A stretch of DNA of 64,000 nt from positions 2,771,383-2,835,382 of the forward strand of contig NC_048550.1 in NCBI RefSeq assembly GCF_902806685.2. Direction: 5' to 3'. The position numbers and the translations under genes are program-made. The notes beneath the pieces are model-generated. The model did not search any database. It had not been told where the DNA came from and was given only the letters and a program-made list of their open reading frames with translations. Below are positions 22,118 to 32,127 of this stretch, in pieces (within the stretch, counting starts at the first letter, position 1; every line of letters begins with the position of its first letter). This DNA is from Maniola hyperantus. Its lineage: Eukaryota; Arthropoda; Insecta; Lepidoptera; Nymphalidae.

Positions 22118-22250
22118 GGTGTGAAAATGGAACAACACGTAAAAGATTTGATAACGAATACAGGAAACTTCCATGCGATTATGAGCTACTTTAAACCTTG
22201 AACGAAACAGATAAAGAGGATGATGAAGAAAGTGAGAAGGAAGACGAATA
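22118..22250 (+). pseudogene. Acidic-tailed coding remnant inside the 3.1-kb transposon
   Basis: One frame gives MEQHVKDLITNTGNFHAIM then SYFKP and a stop. After a one-base shift the next frame gives LNETDKEDDEESEKEDE and a TAA, followed by AATAAAT. Read together it resembles the C-terminus of a protein with an acidic tail, broken by one indel. It may be the last piece of the element's own transposase. This is inference only; there is no recognised domain. Confidence 0.3.
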
Positions 22251-23239
22251 AATAAATCATCTTATGTTTATAAAGTTGATTTAAGAAAGAAGTGAAACTA
22301 ATTATAACATTAAAGAAGAGAGTGGATAAAAAAATAGTTAGTTACCAAAATATTAATTTATAAGATTTATTGTAGGGCTTCGTGTTCAATTCCAAATAAA
22401 TGATCTCGGTTTGATTAGAAAAAATACGTTTTATTTGAACAATATGTTATTTCATTATTATTTTTAGAGAAAATATAATAGTTTATGCATAATTACATAC
22501 AAAATTACATAATGCGTTTAATACTTAGCTGTAATTATTATTTTATCCTTATAGAATACCTTAGCGGGTGAGCCTTAAGAACCTAACAATTATTACACAT
22601 GTCGGTTATTTCCTTATTTTGTTCAGTTTTGTGCAGTAAAGTAGATTTACGCCCTTAGGTAATATCATAGAATGATAATTTATAGGGTGTAAAGGACATT
22701 TGTTTTCAAATTTATGGTCGTAAAAGAAATCTATTTCAGTAAATACAGCACTAAGGCAATTTTTGAACACTGCCTTAGAAAACACCATAAATTCTAAGCA
22801 CTTTCTTCCTAGGTTTCATTTAAATAGCTAAAGAAACGAAGGTGCTAGAGAAAAAAGAATTTTATTTTTTTCGTTTTTTGCTTCTCCTGAAAAGTAGGGT
22901 TTTGTCCTTTACGACCTTTGAGCCCAGAGGTATCGATATGATACCAGTTATCTTACTTCGAAAATTGAAAATACTAATTATTAGTTCATGACCACAATTT
23001 AATTTTTTTGTGATCTAACTACAAATTCACGGTTTTCAGATTTTTCCCCTTATGTCTGCTATACGACCTACCTACCTGCCAAATTTTATGATTCTAAGTC
23101 AAAGGGAAGTACCCTGTAGGTTTCTTGACAGACAGACAGACAACAAAGTGATGCTATAAGGGTTCCGTTTTTCCTTTTGAGGCACGGAACCCTAAAAAAA
23201 TTTAATAAAACACCCTCTGTCACAACAGGGTCTATTTAA

Positions 23240-23875
23240 AATTCCCTGAAAACAATTTAGTACAACTTATTACCTGAATAAAGTACCTTTCACAGCTTGT
23301 CAGTACCACATCTGGGACATTGTGCTGCGCAGTATGTACTAGATAGGTAAATACCTACTAGGTACAGTATTCTCAGAGGATGTGGAAGCGATTTGTCTTG
23401 CTAATGTCGACGTGGCGCGTTGATATATCGCTTTCAGTGAAATAAAGTAATGGATTATGCTATACATTACATTGCATCAGTGAATTGTTGTCTCTATACT
23501 AACTGAAGAAGATAAAGTACAAAATAGTCCAGTCATTTGGTAGTTTTAATGGAACGTTTTATATTTTTATTAATTTATTTTTATTACATCATCCCTGAAG
23601 ACAATTTGGTACAACTTTACCTGAATAAAGTCTCTTTCACAGCCAGTCAGTACCACATCTGGGACATTGTGCTGCGCAGTATGTATTAGATACGTGAATA
23701 CCTACTAAGTAGTTAGTGTATTCTCAAAAGATGTGGAAGCGATTTGTCTTGCTAATGTCGACATGGCGCGTTGATATATCGCTTCCAGTGAAATAAAGTA
23801 ATGGATTATACTGTACATTACTTTGCATCAGTGAGTTGTTGTCTCTACTAACTGAAGAAGAAAAAGTACAAAAAA
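23240..23875. repeat. Tandem duplication, ~350-bp unit, two copies
   Basis: The block with 'gtcagtaccacatctgggac', 'attgtgctgcgcagtatgta', 'gatgtggaagcgatttgtct' and 'tgaaataaagtaatggatta' occurs at about 23290-23530 and again at about 23645-23875 at roughly 90% identity by eye. No ORF is conserved between the copies. Confidence 0.8.
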
Positions 23876-24164
23876 ACTAGCCAAGTGCGAGTCGGACTCG
23901 CACACGAAGGGTTCTGTACCATAACTCAAGAAATAACACTTTTAACTTTTTGAAAAATCTTTCATCAGTAGAAAACTCCATTATTCCTGTGTAACATAGT
24001 CTAAGTATATTTATTTTCAAAATAAATAAAGATCCCTACAAAAAATGTAATAAGCTAGTATAAGTCGCTAGTGGTAGGTAGATATAAATAGTAATATGTT
24101 TCATAAACGTTATCTGTATCTTAAAACCCAAAATGTTATCAGTAGCTAAACGAGGGCCGTGATG

Positions 24165-24720
24165 GCAAAATAACCTCTTAAGCATTGTCATCCCTCGTAC
24201 TTCCAATATGGCGGTAGGTACACCGTAAATGACCGTCCGCTCAGCTTAGTAATATCGACCTTAGGGCGGTTTCACAGTAGAGGTTAGACGCTAGTCCAAG
24301 CGATACGATGCGACGAATAAGCTTAGAGATATAACCACAATAGGTTTTGCTTTCAGTTTTGTTACAGTCACTGCACTGATGCGATAGAGCCATTACGCAC
24401 AGTCGATAGTTGCCCGGCAACTCAGTCGACGGGCCACTCAATAATCTTTAATTTATAAAATTGAAAGTGGCAACAAAATGATGGATTCTAACGGTCGCCG
24501 TCGACCGAGTTGCCGGACATCTAGTCGACCGTGCGGGATGGCTCTAACGGATAATCTACAGTATTTGCTGAAATAACCTCCTTAGCATTATCAATCCTCG
24601 TACTTCCAATATAGCGATACTCCGTAAATGACCGTCCGCTCAGCTTAGTTATATCGACTTTAGGGCGGTTTCACAGTAGAGGTTTGCTAGTCAAAGTGAA
24701 GCGATACGATAGAACTTAGA
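24165..24720. repeat. Tandem duplication, ~405-bp spacing, two copies
   Basis: 'tcgtacttccaatat', 'taaatgaccgtccgctcagc' and 'agggcggtttcacagtagag' occur at 24190-24285 and 24597-24690. Noncoding. The intervening sequence contains degenerate 'gagttgcc' and 'agtcgac' repeats. Confidence 0.7.
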
Positions 24721-27560
24721 AGTAAATTGTAAAATCCCAAAACGAGCAACTCGCACTTGCAACGTATTACCAACTAAGCCCTGCCGCACTGTTTTTGCGA
24801 CGCACTCTTTCCTCAATCGCATTTGTCATCAATTTAATACGCTTCATCAGAAAGATCGACAGCTAAATATTTTTAATTCTACGACAACCTGCTTTCGTCG
24901 TAACGTCATTATCTCCCTACGAAAGGGAGCTAATTAATCAGTTTGTAATGAGACTTAATCGATTTAACGTGCTAATTCCTTATTACATTTTGCTTTACTT
25001 TACTGCCTTTTAAAGTCATAACATCATTGTACCTAAATCTTTTGTACTAGCCAGTTGTTAACGTTTATGCTATGTGTCCTTTAGTTATAAATCCTTTTGT
25101 ATGTACATACTTGTGTATGTGTAAATGTTGTTGGTTAGTCAAATTAAAAAAAAAAATTAAAAAAAAATGAAAAAAAAAGAAGCCCATACCCCAATAGATT
25201 ATGCTTTTAGGTTAGCCACAGTCACTGCTCTGACTGACCATACATCAATTGCATTTTATTCAAATATCTGAAAGAAATTTCTGTTCGTCTAATGGACTCC
25301 TTACAGTTTAGAAACCTACAAAATAATATGCGTCTTATTGAATTCTGCCTGCTAATCAGCAGGACTTTATCAAAATATCTTGGTGGATTCCCTGTAAGAG
25401 ATCTATAGCAGTACACGGGTATCGTTTGAGATAACGGTAAAATAAAATAGAAATAGTTTGTTTCACATAACATAGGTTATGTTTGTAGGCGTGTCAATGT
25501 TATAATAGGTTTTACTGTCATAGATTCCGTGAAAAGAAACGTTGCATGAAGGAAGCTTTACTCTGTGAAAAGAAGCCATCTTGGATTAGCCGGCAGAGTT
25601 GGATTTTGACAGACACGCGTAGGTTGTCAGATTCAGAATTCACTCTAGCCTTTTTATTAGAATTCAGATTAGCTTAGGTAATTCGAGATAGGTAGCTTTT
25701 AGCGTGAATAATAATGATCGTGATATTTAATTCTGTGATTGTGATAATGTAGAATGTTTGTGTTAAATCGTAACCTTAAAGTAATTCTAACCTTTAATGC
25801 TATCCGGTGACTTTGTCTGCAAAGCACTATTAATAATGTTCGCGTAGTTGTTAGACGAATGTGGAATATCAATTATATTGGTGAATATTAGAGTAATTCG
25901 TGAGTTAACGGTTGGCTCAGTGGATAGATTATTATAATGACATCCGTTAAGGTTATTTCTGCAAACGCTAGTAATTTAGAGTGTAATTGGAGATATACCG
26001 GCAGTTGAGATAATAATTAGTTTAAAGTGATAGTAATTTGCAGTTAACTTTGATAGTACCCGCTTTAGAAACGTATAACCCGTTTGGTTAAGAATCATTG
26101 ATGACTCTTGTGTAGGGTAGACACTACCCTACACAAGAGGTAGGGTAATCGGACAATGAGTTTCCCATTAGATCGAATAGCTTGCATTCTGGTGGTTTCG
26201 AGGAAACCGGGCACGAGCTGGCGATCCCTTGAGTGGGATTCGCGTAGGTAGGTATAGTGTGGCGATTGCATGCCTGGATGAATAGTGTTCGAGGCGCCGT
26301 AGCGCACGATGCTATGGCATTCGGTATGTAGACGCGCATAGAGTGGATAAGGTAGAGCTATTGTGATATTGCGAGTTAGTAAAGAGGAGTCAATAATATG
26401 ATCTGGTTTAGATAGTGAGTGTCAATGCAATGATTATTTTAAGAGTGTTCATGAAGTTGAGATTGATGATTGAGCTAGTCGCCACGCGAGTTTCTTGCTG
26501 GCTCTTCTCGCGGTAGGCTGTAGCATTCCGAACCAGTGGTAGATTGTCTTTAGATGATCAGATAAAGAAATGGCTAGTGATTTGATTCAGAGGTTGCAAT
26601 AGCAATTGTGCCCTAATCACATGATGCGATGATGCTATGATTATGATGATGATGATGTTGAGATTAGGTTAGAGTGAGGTGAGGGGTCGCTGTGAGGGGT
26701 GGTTGGAGGCGACCTAGGTAGGGTTAGGTTAGGTTTACCTCGTTACCTTGCGTTGATAGTTTCCCTGTGCTATACGTGAGAGTTTCCATGATAATAATTG
26801 AGGATAGTCCATGTAATTTGATAACACAAGAATATCGTTAGTTCACATATGCGGCCTGGTTCATTTTAAGAAAGTAAATCCCGACTCATCCAATAGGTTG
26901 TTTAAAGTGCTGAGAACTAATTGTAAAGATCATTGATTAAAGTACCTAGTGGTTAATTACTACGTTCTGATACGTTCTGATGTCGGCTGAGGATTAATAA
27001 TAATAATTATCGGTCATTCTCCTTCCTATTTCTGATGTACGTGTCTAGCGCGCCTACATGTTTAATTATTTTGTTTATATACCTACATAAGTTATATTTT
27101 ATTATATTGTTTATATACATAGGTTATATTTTATTATATTGTTTCACATACAGTATCACAAGGCTGCAACCAAGGCTTGTGATACTGTCACAAGGAGTTT
27201 GGTGCCTTCTTTTAGGAGTAGGAGAACTACTCGTGTGTCCTCTTCCAAGTTCCCAACAATACTATACACTATACTTACATCTTAGCAAAATCAGCATTAA
27301 CATGCATACTATCTTTCGCTTTAGTTATTTTGTTCAAAAAGTTCAGGTTTATATTTGGTTTAAAGTTCACGTTAGGTGTGGGTCCTGAGCTTTTTTCGTT
27401 CGATATTTATTGCTATAGGTAGCATCTTTCATTTACTGGAGAACTTTTCTTAATATAGCTCGCATTATGGCTGATAACCTGATATATTTTAGTGCGTTCG
27501 TTGTTGTGCCGTCTTTATATGCGTCGCCTTATGATGATGATATGGAGAAATAGGCTTGTC
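24721..27560. other. Long stretch without a supported gene
   Basis: Mostly ordinary AT-rich sequence. It holds an A-rich run at 25147-25182, which may be the 3' end of an old retrocopy, a 16-bp-arm hairpin at 26105-26139, a G-rich strand around 26620-26740 and a 45-bp direct duplication at about 27065-27150 ('gttatattttattatattgt' twice). Overlapping minus-strand frames at 26095-26339 have no recognisable family. Confidence 0.45.
26105..26139. repeat. Perfect hairpin, 16-bp arms, 3-nt loop
   Basis: 'ctcttgtgtagggtag' at 26105-26120 pairs with 26124-26139, separated by 'aca'. Confidence 0.9.
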
Positions 27561-27627
27561 GAAAAATTATCGATATATCGATATTTTCATTTCGATATAC
27601 TTACCAATATTTCTAGACGATATATTT

Positions 27628-27673
27628 ACTAGATATCTTATTGAAATATTATTACTTCAATAAGATATCTAGT
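27628..27673. repeat. Perfect hairpin, 18-bp arms, 10-nt loop
   Basis: 'actagatatcttattgaa' at 27628-27645 pairs with 27656-27673. The surrounding 120 bases are rich in 'atcgatat' and 'cgatat' words. Confidence 0.9.
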
Positions 27674-27869
27674 ATCGAAAACGTAATATTAAAAACGATA
27701 TTTTTCCCTCATTAGCTCTAAAAATATCGCCACTGCCCTATACAGCTTGTATTCAAAGCGGTATAAAAGTACGATACCCATGACTCATGGTGTCACTGGT
27801 CTTTTACTTTATTTTTTGAGTATTAATTTTATAATACTACCCTAGAATTTTAGAATCACAAATCTAAAC

Positions 27870-28085
27870 ATGATATAAAAGAATTGCCTGACTGACTGAA
27901 CTATCAACGCACAGCTCAAACTACTTGAGGGATCGGGCTGAAATTTGGTATGCAGAGTGCTATTATGACGTAGACATTTGTTTAAAAAGGATTTTTGAAA
28001 ATTTAACCCCTAAAGAGGTAAATAGATGTATGAAATTTGTGTAGTCCAAGCGTTCGAAGTACCTACCTAGCGTGCATAACCAGTA
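27870..28085 (+). mobile_element. Helitron-like element (type 3), degraded
   Basis: 'gactgactgaactatcaacg', 'agctcaaactacttga', 'gctattatgacgtagac' and 'aacccctaaagaggtaa' follow type 3. The terminal hairpin is mutated and no CTAG is left. Confidence 0.65.
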
Positions 28086-28274
28086 TACTTAATCGATTTT
28101 TTTTCGAAATATCGACTTAATTTTTGCTTCCGACATCCCTATTGAGAAACATATTAACTCAGATACGATGATACGACAAATAGCCATTTGTGGCGGTATA
28201 AAAGTACAAATATTATAAAAATCGGTGATAAAAGGTTTTTATTACGTGAGGGTTTTTCATTTTTATGTAATCTC

Positions 28275-28480
28275 TAGCTGATACCCGCGACTTCGTCCAA
28301 GTGGATTTAGGTTTCTAAACCTCGTGGAAACACATTGATTTCTAGGAATAAAATGTACCTAAGTATCCTATAGGATACCAGCTAATCGTAATATCTTTCG
28401 ATGCCTATAATCGATCGGTTAAGCGGTTGGCCATTAAAACTACTAACAGACAGATAGACACAATTTTGCATAGTAGGTAA
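28275..28480 (-). mobile_element. Helitron-like element (type 1), degraded
   Basis: 'ctagctgatacccgcgactt' and 'cgtccaagtggatttagg' start the minus-oriented copy. It ends in 'cagacagatagacacaattt' and is eroded after that. Confidence 0.65.
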
Positions 28481-28614
28481 GTATATAATTATTTTATAGA
28501 TGTCGATTTTTTTTGAAATTGTTGTGTAGCCAGAAGAAATAGGTACAGAGTACCTATAAATACTCTAAAATGGATTGAAAATACGAATTTGATCAGATTA
28601 TAAGGTCCATTTAA

Positions 28615-28710
28615 AAATAATTTTGTCTACGCATTATCTCGTGTTTCTTCATACAAATAAGACGAGTAAATGCGTAGACAAAATTTTCTCGTGGTGCGCA
28701 TGTTAGCCTA
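28615..28710. mobile_element. Foldback repeat (ATTTTGTCTACGCATT arms), copy 1
   Basis: 'attttgtctacgcatt' (from 28620) pairs with 'aatgcgtagacaaaat' (to 28685) around 'tctcgtgtttcttcatacaa'. The flank 'tctcgtggtgcgcatgttag' is shared with the second copy at 31285-31380, so the repeat extends past the right arm. Confidence 0.75.
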
Positions 28711-28724
28711 ACAGGTCTTTGACT

Positions 28725-29084
28725 ATACCCATGCAAAAAATCACGTCAATCCGTTGCACCGTTGCGACGTGATCACGGTAATATTATCATAACCGTGACG
28801 TGATTGAAGGACAAACCAACAAACCAAAAAACAAACACACTTTCGCATCAGTACCCTTATTATAAATGCGAAAGTGTGTTTGTTTGTTGGTTTATTGGTT
28901 TGTTGGTTTGTCCTTCAATCACGTCACAACGGTGCAACGGATTGATGTGACTTTTTGCATGGGTATGGATAAAGACCTGGAGAGTGACATAGGCTATACT
29001 TTTTATCTCGGAAAATCAACGAGTTCCCACGGGATTTTACAAAACTTAAATCCACGCGAACGAAGTTGCGGGCATCAGCTAGTT
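28725..29084. mobile_element. Inverted pair of Helitron-like elements (type 2)
   Basis: A partial minus copy (28725-28856) meets a complete plus copy (28857-29084) head to head at 'actttcgcatcagtaccctt ... ttataaatgcgaaagt'. The plus copy ends 'gaagttgcgggcatcagctag|t'. The minus copy contains an inserted 'gatcacggtaatattatcat' segment between two 'gacgtgat' words. Confidence 0.75.
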
Positions 29085-29124
29085 TATAATAAGAATACTA
29101 CTGATAATAAGGGTACTGATTAAA

Positions 29125-29215
29125 ATCGAGGATCCCGCACCGGGCTAGCGCGGGGGCTGTGCGGGTGTGCGGGGCGTTCCCTCCCCGATTGCCATCTTGA
29201 TCTGTCGCGTACTAA
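29125..29215. mobile_element. GC-rich inverted-repeat element, fragment
   Basis: 'cccgcaccgggctagcgcgg', 'gtgcgggtgtgcggggcg' and 'gattgccatcttgatctgtc' match the right half of the full element at 45650-45806. Confidence 0.6.
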
Positions 29216-29404
29216 GCTTACTGGATTAAACTTTACAATATTAAACTAGAGGTAGGTAAAGTAACAAGCTATAAATCCACCAACAGTGAAAGCAGCTTGC
29301 ACCGCGAACAAGCCAAACATTGTAAACCGCAAATTTGCCAATCAGCGTGTGCCCAAATAATGTGGTGATGTTGAACTTTGGAATTTGGTGTACATTTTGT
29401 ACTT

Positions 29405-29740
29405 TTTCATCATCATCATGATCATCAATCGATAGACGTCCATTGCTGGACATAGGTCTCTTGTAGGGACTTCCACACGCCACGGTATTGCGCCGCCTGA
29501 ACCCAGCGGCTCCCTGCGACTCGTCTGATGTCGTCCGTCCACCTAGTGGGGGGTCTTCCAACACTGCGTCTTCCGGTGCGAGGTCGCCATTCCAGAACCT
29601 TGGGACCCCAACGTCTATCGGGTTTACGAACTATGTGCCCTGCCCATTGCCACTTCAGCTTCGCAATCCGTTGAGCTATGTCGGTTACTCTAGTTCTCCT
29701 ACGGATCTCCTCATTTATGATTGTACTTATTACCTAAATA
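29405..29740 (-). mobile_element. RTE-clade LINE 3' end at the left edge of unit A
   Basis: Read on the minus strand, frames give VLEWRPRTGR-, GRPPTRWTDDIRR- and ETYVQQWTS-like segments. These match the C-terminus of the endonuclease/reverse transcriptase of lepidopteran RTE elements such as Heliconius HmRTE (recalled, not searched). The coding sequence ends and the (ATC)n tail lies at the left (about 29408-29430). The copy is 5'-truncated and frameshifted. Its right flank is shared with the junction copy at 46.7 kb; its left flank is unique. Confidence 0.8.
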
Positions 29741-29749
29741 TTATCAACT

Positions 29750-29957
29750 AGCGTCCCGCCGCAGCTTCGCACGGGTAGCTTATTACAATTTTCGTGGGGA
29801 TCTCTAATGTTTTTGTAATAAAATATAGCCTATTTCACTCAGGAATAATGTAGCATTTTAGCGAAAAATTTCAGAATCGGTTTAGTTGTTCCAAAGATAC
29901 CGACTTACCCTACCAACAAACTTACAAACTTTACCCCTTTATAATATTAGTATAGAT
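29750..29957 (-). mobile_element. Helitron-like element (type 5)
   Basis: 'ctagcgtcccgccgcagctt' and 'cgcacgggtagctt' form the 3' terminus. The body carries 'aatttcagaatcggtttag', and the 5' terminus is 'tttataatattagtataga|t'. The unit-B homologue is interrupted by another Helitron-like insertion (47112-47333) and deleted at its right end. Confidence 0.65.
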
Positions 29958-30029
29958 AATATAATGCCTAGGGGCTAAGACGTGGCCTCCTCTTCGGGCT
30001 CGCACCTCTAACCTTTCGGAGCTATGTGT

Positions 30030-30150
30030 ATACTACGCGACATCCGCACAGCCCTTGCGCTAACCCAGGACGGGATAGTGCAGATGACAACCGGGTGGGT
30101 GGGGCGTCCCCCCACCTCATATCTCGATTGCCATCTCGACCTGCTGCGTA
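30030..30150. mobile_element. GC-rich inverted-repeat element, fragment
   Basis: 'gcccttgcgctaacccagga', 'gggtggggcgtcccccc' and 'cgattgccatctcgacctg' match the right end of the element at 45650. Unit B keeps only the terminal part (47355-47430). Confidence 0.55.
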
Positions 30151-30589
30151 CTATAGTTAGGGCTTAAAGAAGTAAAACTATATATCGGGCTTATCATATA
30201 CCTGAGTAAAGTAATTGTGGGTTCCAGCTAGTATTCTTACACACTTTTAGAGAAAAAAAACTAATAAACCATTCAAAAGATAATAATGAGATCCATGTTA
30301 TATTGAAGTAAAAGTTATCGGATGGAACAACAGGTAAAAATTGGCGCGATTTATATTCTTGAAAAGGGACGAACGTGATGAGAATGGATACGTACGAGAA
30401 GGGGAAAAAGAAAAATGGGAACTTTCGAAGAGAATAGAGAGACGTGCAGCTGGTTTAGAAATTGTGATCGATATTTTCAGGGCAGGTTCTGACATAGTGG
30501 AATATATACTTTATCCGCGGAAAGAAGTTAGTATAGCGCCCTCTCTGTTACGTAATCCCATACAAATGATAGAGTCAAAATCTCAGTCA

Positions 30590-30757
30590 GTGGGCGTTAA
30601 CCATTTTGAGTCCCCCAACCAATCACAAACAGTCATGTTTTCAAAAAATATTCGAAATTCAATTCGAAAATATTTTCAAAATACATTCGAAATTCAATTA
30701 GAAAACATGGGTTCGTTTGTGATTGGTTGATGCCTCAAAATAGTTGGCGTCCAATGT
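30590..30757. mobile_element. Foldback/MITE-like element, unit A copy
   Basis: 'ccaaccaatcacaaac' and 'catgttttc' (from about 30616) pair with 'gaaaacatg' and 'gtttgtgattggttg' (to about 30730). Weaker pairing extends outwards ('taaccattttgag' with 'ctcaaaatagttg'). The unit-B homologue lies at 47865-47995 with a shorter centre. It overlaps a 129-codon open frame that unit B breaks with a stop. Confidence 0.65.
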
Positions 30758-31284
30758 GTGCCTATAATGCCGAGTGAGATAGAGGTAAACGAACGTTGAG
30801 TAAGTAGGCCACTCGGAGTCAATGCCGCGTCGTAGGTGGGGCATTGGCCCCAGTTTCGCACGCCATACATTGCTGGTTTGTAAAATAGTAAATCTCTAAA
30901 ACTACAAAATGAGACAAATGGTTATTGGTATTGGACAATAACGCTAAGTTTTTGCTAGCGTTCTGGTTACACCCTGTATTATTCAAGTAAGCGAACTGTA
31001 AACATATACTAATATAAATATATTAAAATAAGGAAAATTCTAGTTTCTAGGTTGGCAGTAAAGTAATTTATTTATTTGTTTGCTGAAATACGAAATAGAG
31101 CATTCGTCTGGGTAGTAAACAAGCGATTGACCTTCTCTGCGCTAAAACACTGTTGTTTTATTAATTGGAATATTGCCCTTGTGTTTCAGAACTGCCACGA
31201 TTCCAATAAACCAAATTAGAAAAGTTTATCTGCCGAGTTATAATATAAACGGAAGTAGACATAGAATCAAAATGAGAATTAGAA

Positions 31285-31380
31285 ATGGTAATTTTGTCTA
31301 CGCATTATCTCGTGTTTTTTCATACAAATAAGACGAGTAAATGTGTAGACAAAATTTTCTCGTGGTGCGCATGTTAGGCG
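31285..31380. mobile_element. Foldback repeat (ATTTTGTCTACGCATT arms), copy 2
   Basis: Nearly identical to 28615-28710, including the flank 'ctcgtggtgcgcatgttag'. It is absent from unit B, where a different ~600-bp sequence occupies 48671-49275. Confidence 0.75.
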
Positions 31381-31509
31381 TGCTGGTGTTAAAGACAAGA
31401 CATCATTTTTATAACAATTAAATAACATACGCCATTTCTATGACTTTATTTAGGATTCTGTGGTAATATGTATGAAGGAATCGCCTTCGAGTCGATTTAG
31501 GAAAATAAA

Positions 31510-31582
31510 TTGGACGGAATTTTTACTGCTATATCACATAAAAAATATTTTTATGTGATATAGCAGTAAAAATTCCGTCCAA
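31510..31582. repeat. Near-perfect 73-bp palindrome, unit A only
   Basis: Arms of about 35 bp starting 'ttggacggaatttttactgc' meet at 'aaaaatattttt'. One-mismatch pairing continues several bases outwards. Unit B (49405-49440) has only the left-arm sequence and no inverted copy. Confidence 0.9.
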
Positions 31583-31950
31583 TATATTTTCCTATAAATA
31601 ATGGCAATAAAGGCAAGGAAATTATAAGAATATTTTAGCAATTTAATAAGGCCCCGAAGCATCATACTTAAATAATAATATGTAGTTTGAAAAAAACAGC
31701 GAAGTTTACTTATATGTCTGTGTTTGAAAATGAAAGTGGTTTCAATAAACCAAAGTTTGGTAGGTATTAGCTTAGAATGAAATTGTTGAGAGTTAGTTTA
31801 AACCACACTCTAGTAATTAATTTACAAAGGTATAGGTAATTAAATTAAACCAATGTCTATAATATGTATTACTTTTTACTTAGATATTGTATTTAAATTT
31901 ATTAGAAATATCGTTACTTTAATTGTTTTTGGTAAGTATTTTATTTCTTA

Positions 31951-32127
31951 CTAGATGATGCCCACGACTACGTCCGCGTGGATAGTTTTCTGGGATAAAA
32001 GGTAGCCTATGTCCTTCCCCGGGATGCTAACTCTATACCAAATTTCATCAAAATCGGTTAAACTGTTGGACCGTGAAAAGCTAGCAGACAGCCAGACACA
32101 CTTTCGCATTTATAACATTAGTATGGA
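31951..32127 (-). mobile_element. Helitron-like element (type 1), unit A copy
   Basis: CTAG at 31951-31954, 'ccacgactacgtccgcgtgg', 'ccccgggatgc', 'aaaatcggttaaactgttgg', CAGAC run, 'attagtatgga|t'. The orthologous unit-B element is 49770-49958, so the insertion predates the duplication. Confidence 0.8.

Larger units (their letters stand above)
19801..22935. mobile_element. 3,135-bp DNA transposon with perfect 33-bp terminal inverted repeats
   Basis: The left terminus (19801-19833, starting 'cgatacctctgggctcaaag') and the right terminus (22903-22935) are perfect reverse complements over 33 bp. ATAT flanks both sides (19797-19800 and 22936-22939) and would be a 4-bp target duplication, because joining the flanks restores the older repeat. 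The word GTAAAGGACA and close variants recur near both ends in both orientations (near 19823, 19929, 20131, 20190, 22689 and 22905), as expected of subterminal transposase-binding sites. The interior has no intact transposase. It holds a Penelope-like fragment and a small acidic coding remnant near 22118-22250. I cannot assign the superfamily. Confidence 0.8.
19622..23206 (+). mobile_element. GGTTCCG-family repeat, split by a 3.1-kb transposon
   Basis: The left half (19622-19800) holds 'ccggccaagtgcgagtcagg', 'gagggttccgtactgcagtc' and 'atgatgcataaaaataaata'. The right half (22936-23206) holds 'gataccagttatcttac', 'gttcatgaccacaattta', 'ggtttcttgacagacaga' and 'gcacggaacccta'. Together they make one complete ~450-bp repeat matching 44557-44979. 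The break carries a 4-bp duplication (ATAT) on both sides of the inserted element. Confidence 0.8.

Noticed and set aside
26095..26339. Overlapping minus-strand frames near the 26105 hairpin
   Set aside because: No recognisable domain, and both frames run into the hairpin; coding status unsupported.
26718..26742. 'ttaggttagg' as insect telomeric repeat
   Set aside because: Only two units of TTAGG occur within a G-rich stretch; far too short for telomere-derived sequence.
29488..29751. Plus-strand frames across the RTE tails (also at 46770-46982 and 62241-62435)
   Set aside because: They are antisense shadows of the RTE reverse-transcriptase C-terminus.
30341..30730. 129-codon open frame
   Set aside because: The unit-B homologue has an in-frame stop (GGA TAG) and indels, and much of the frame overlaps a foldback element.
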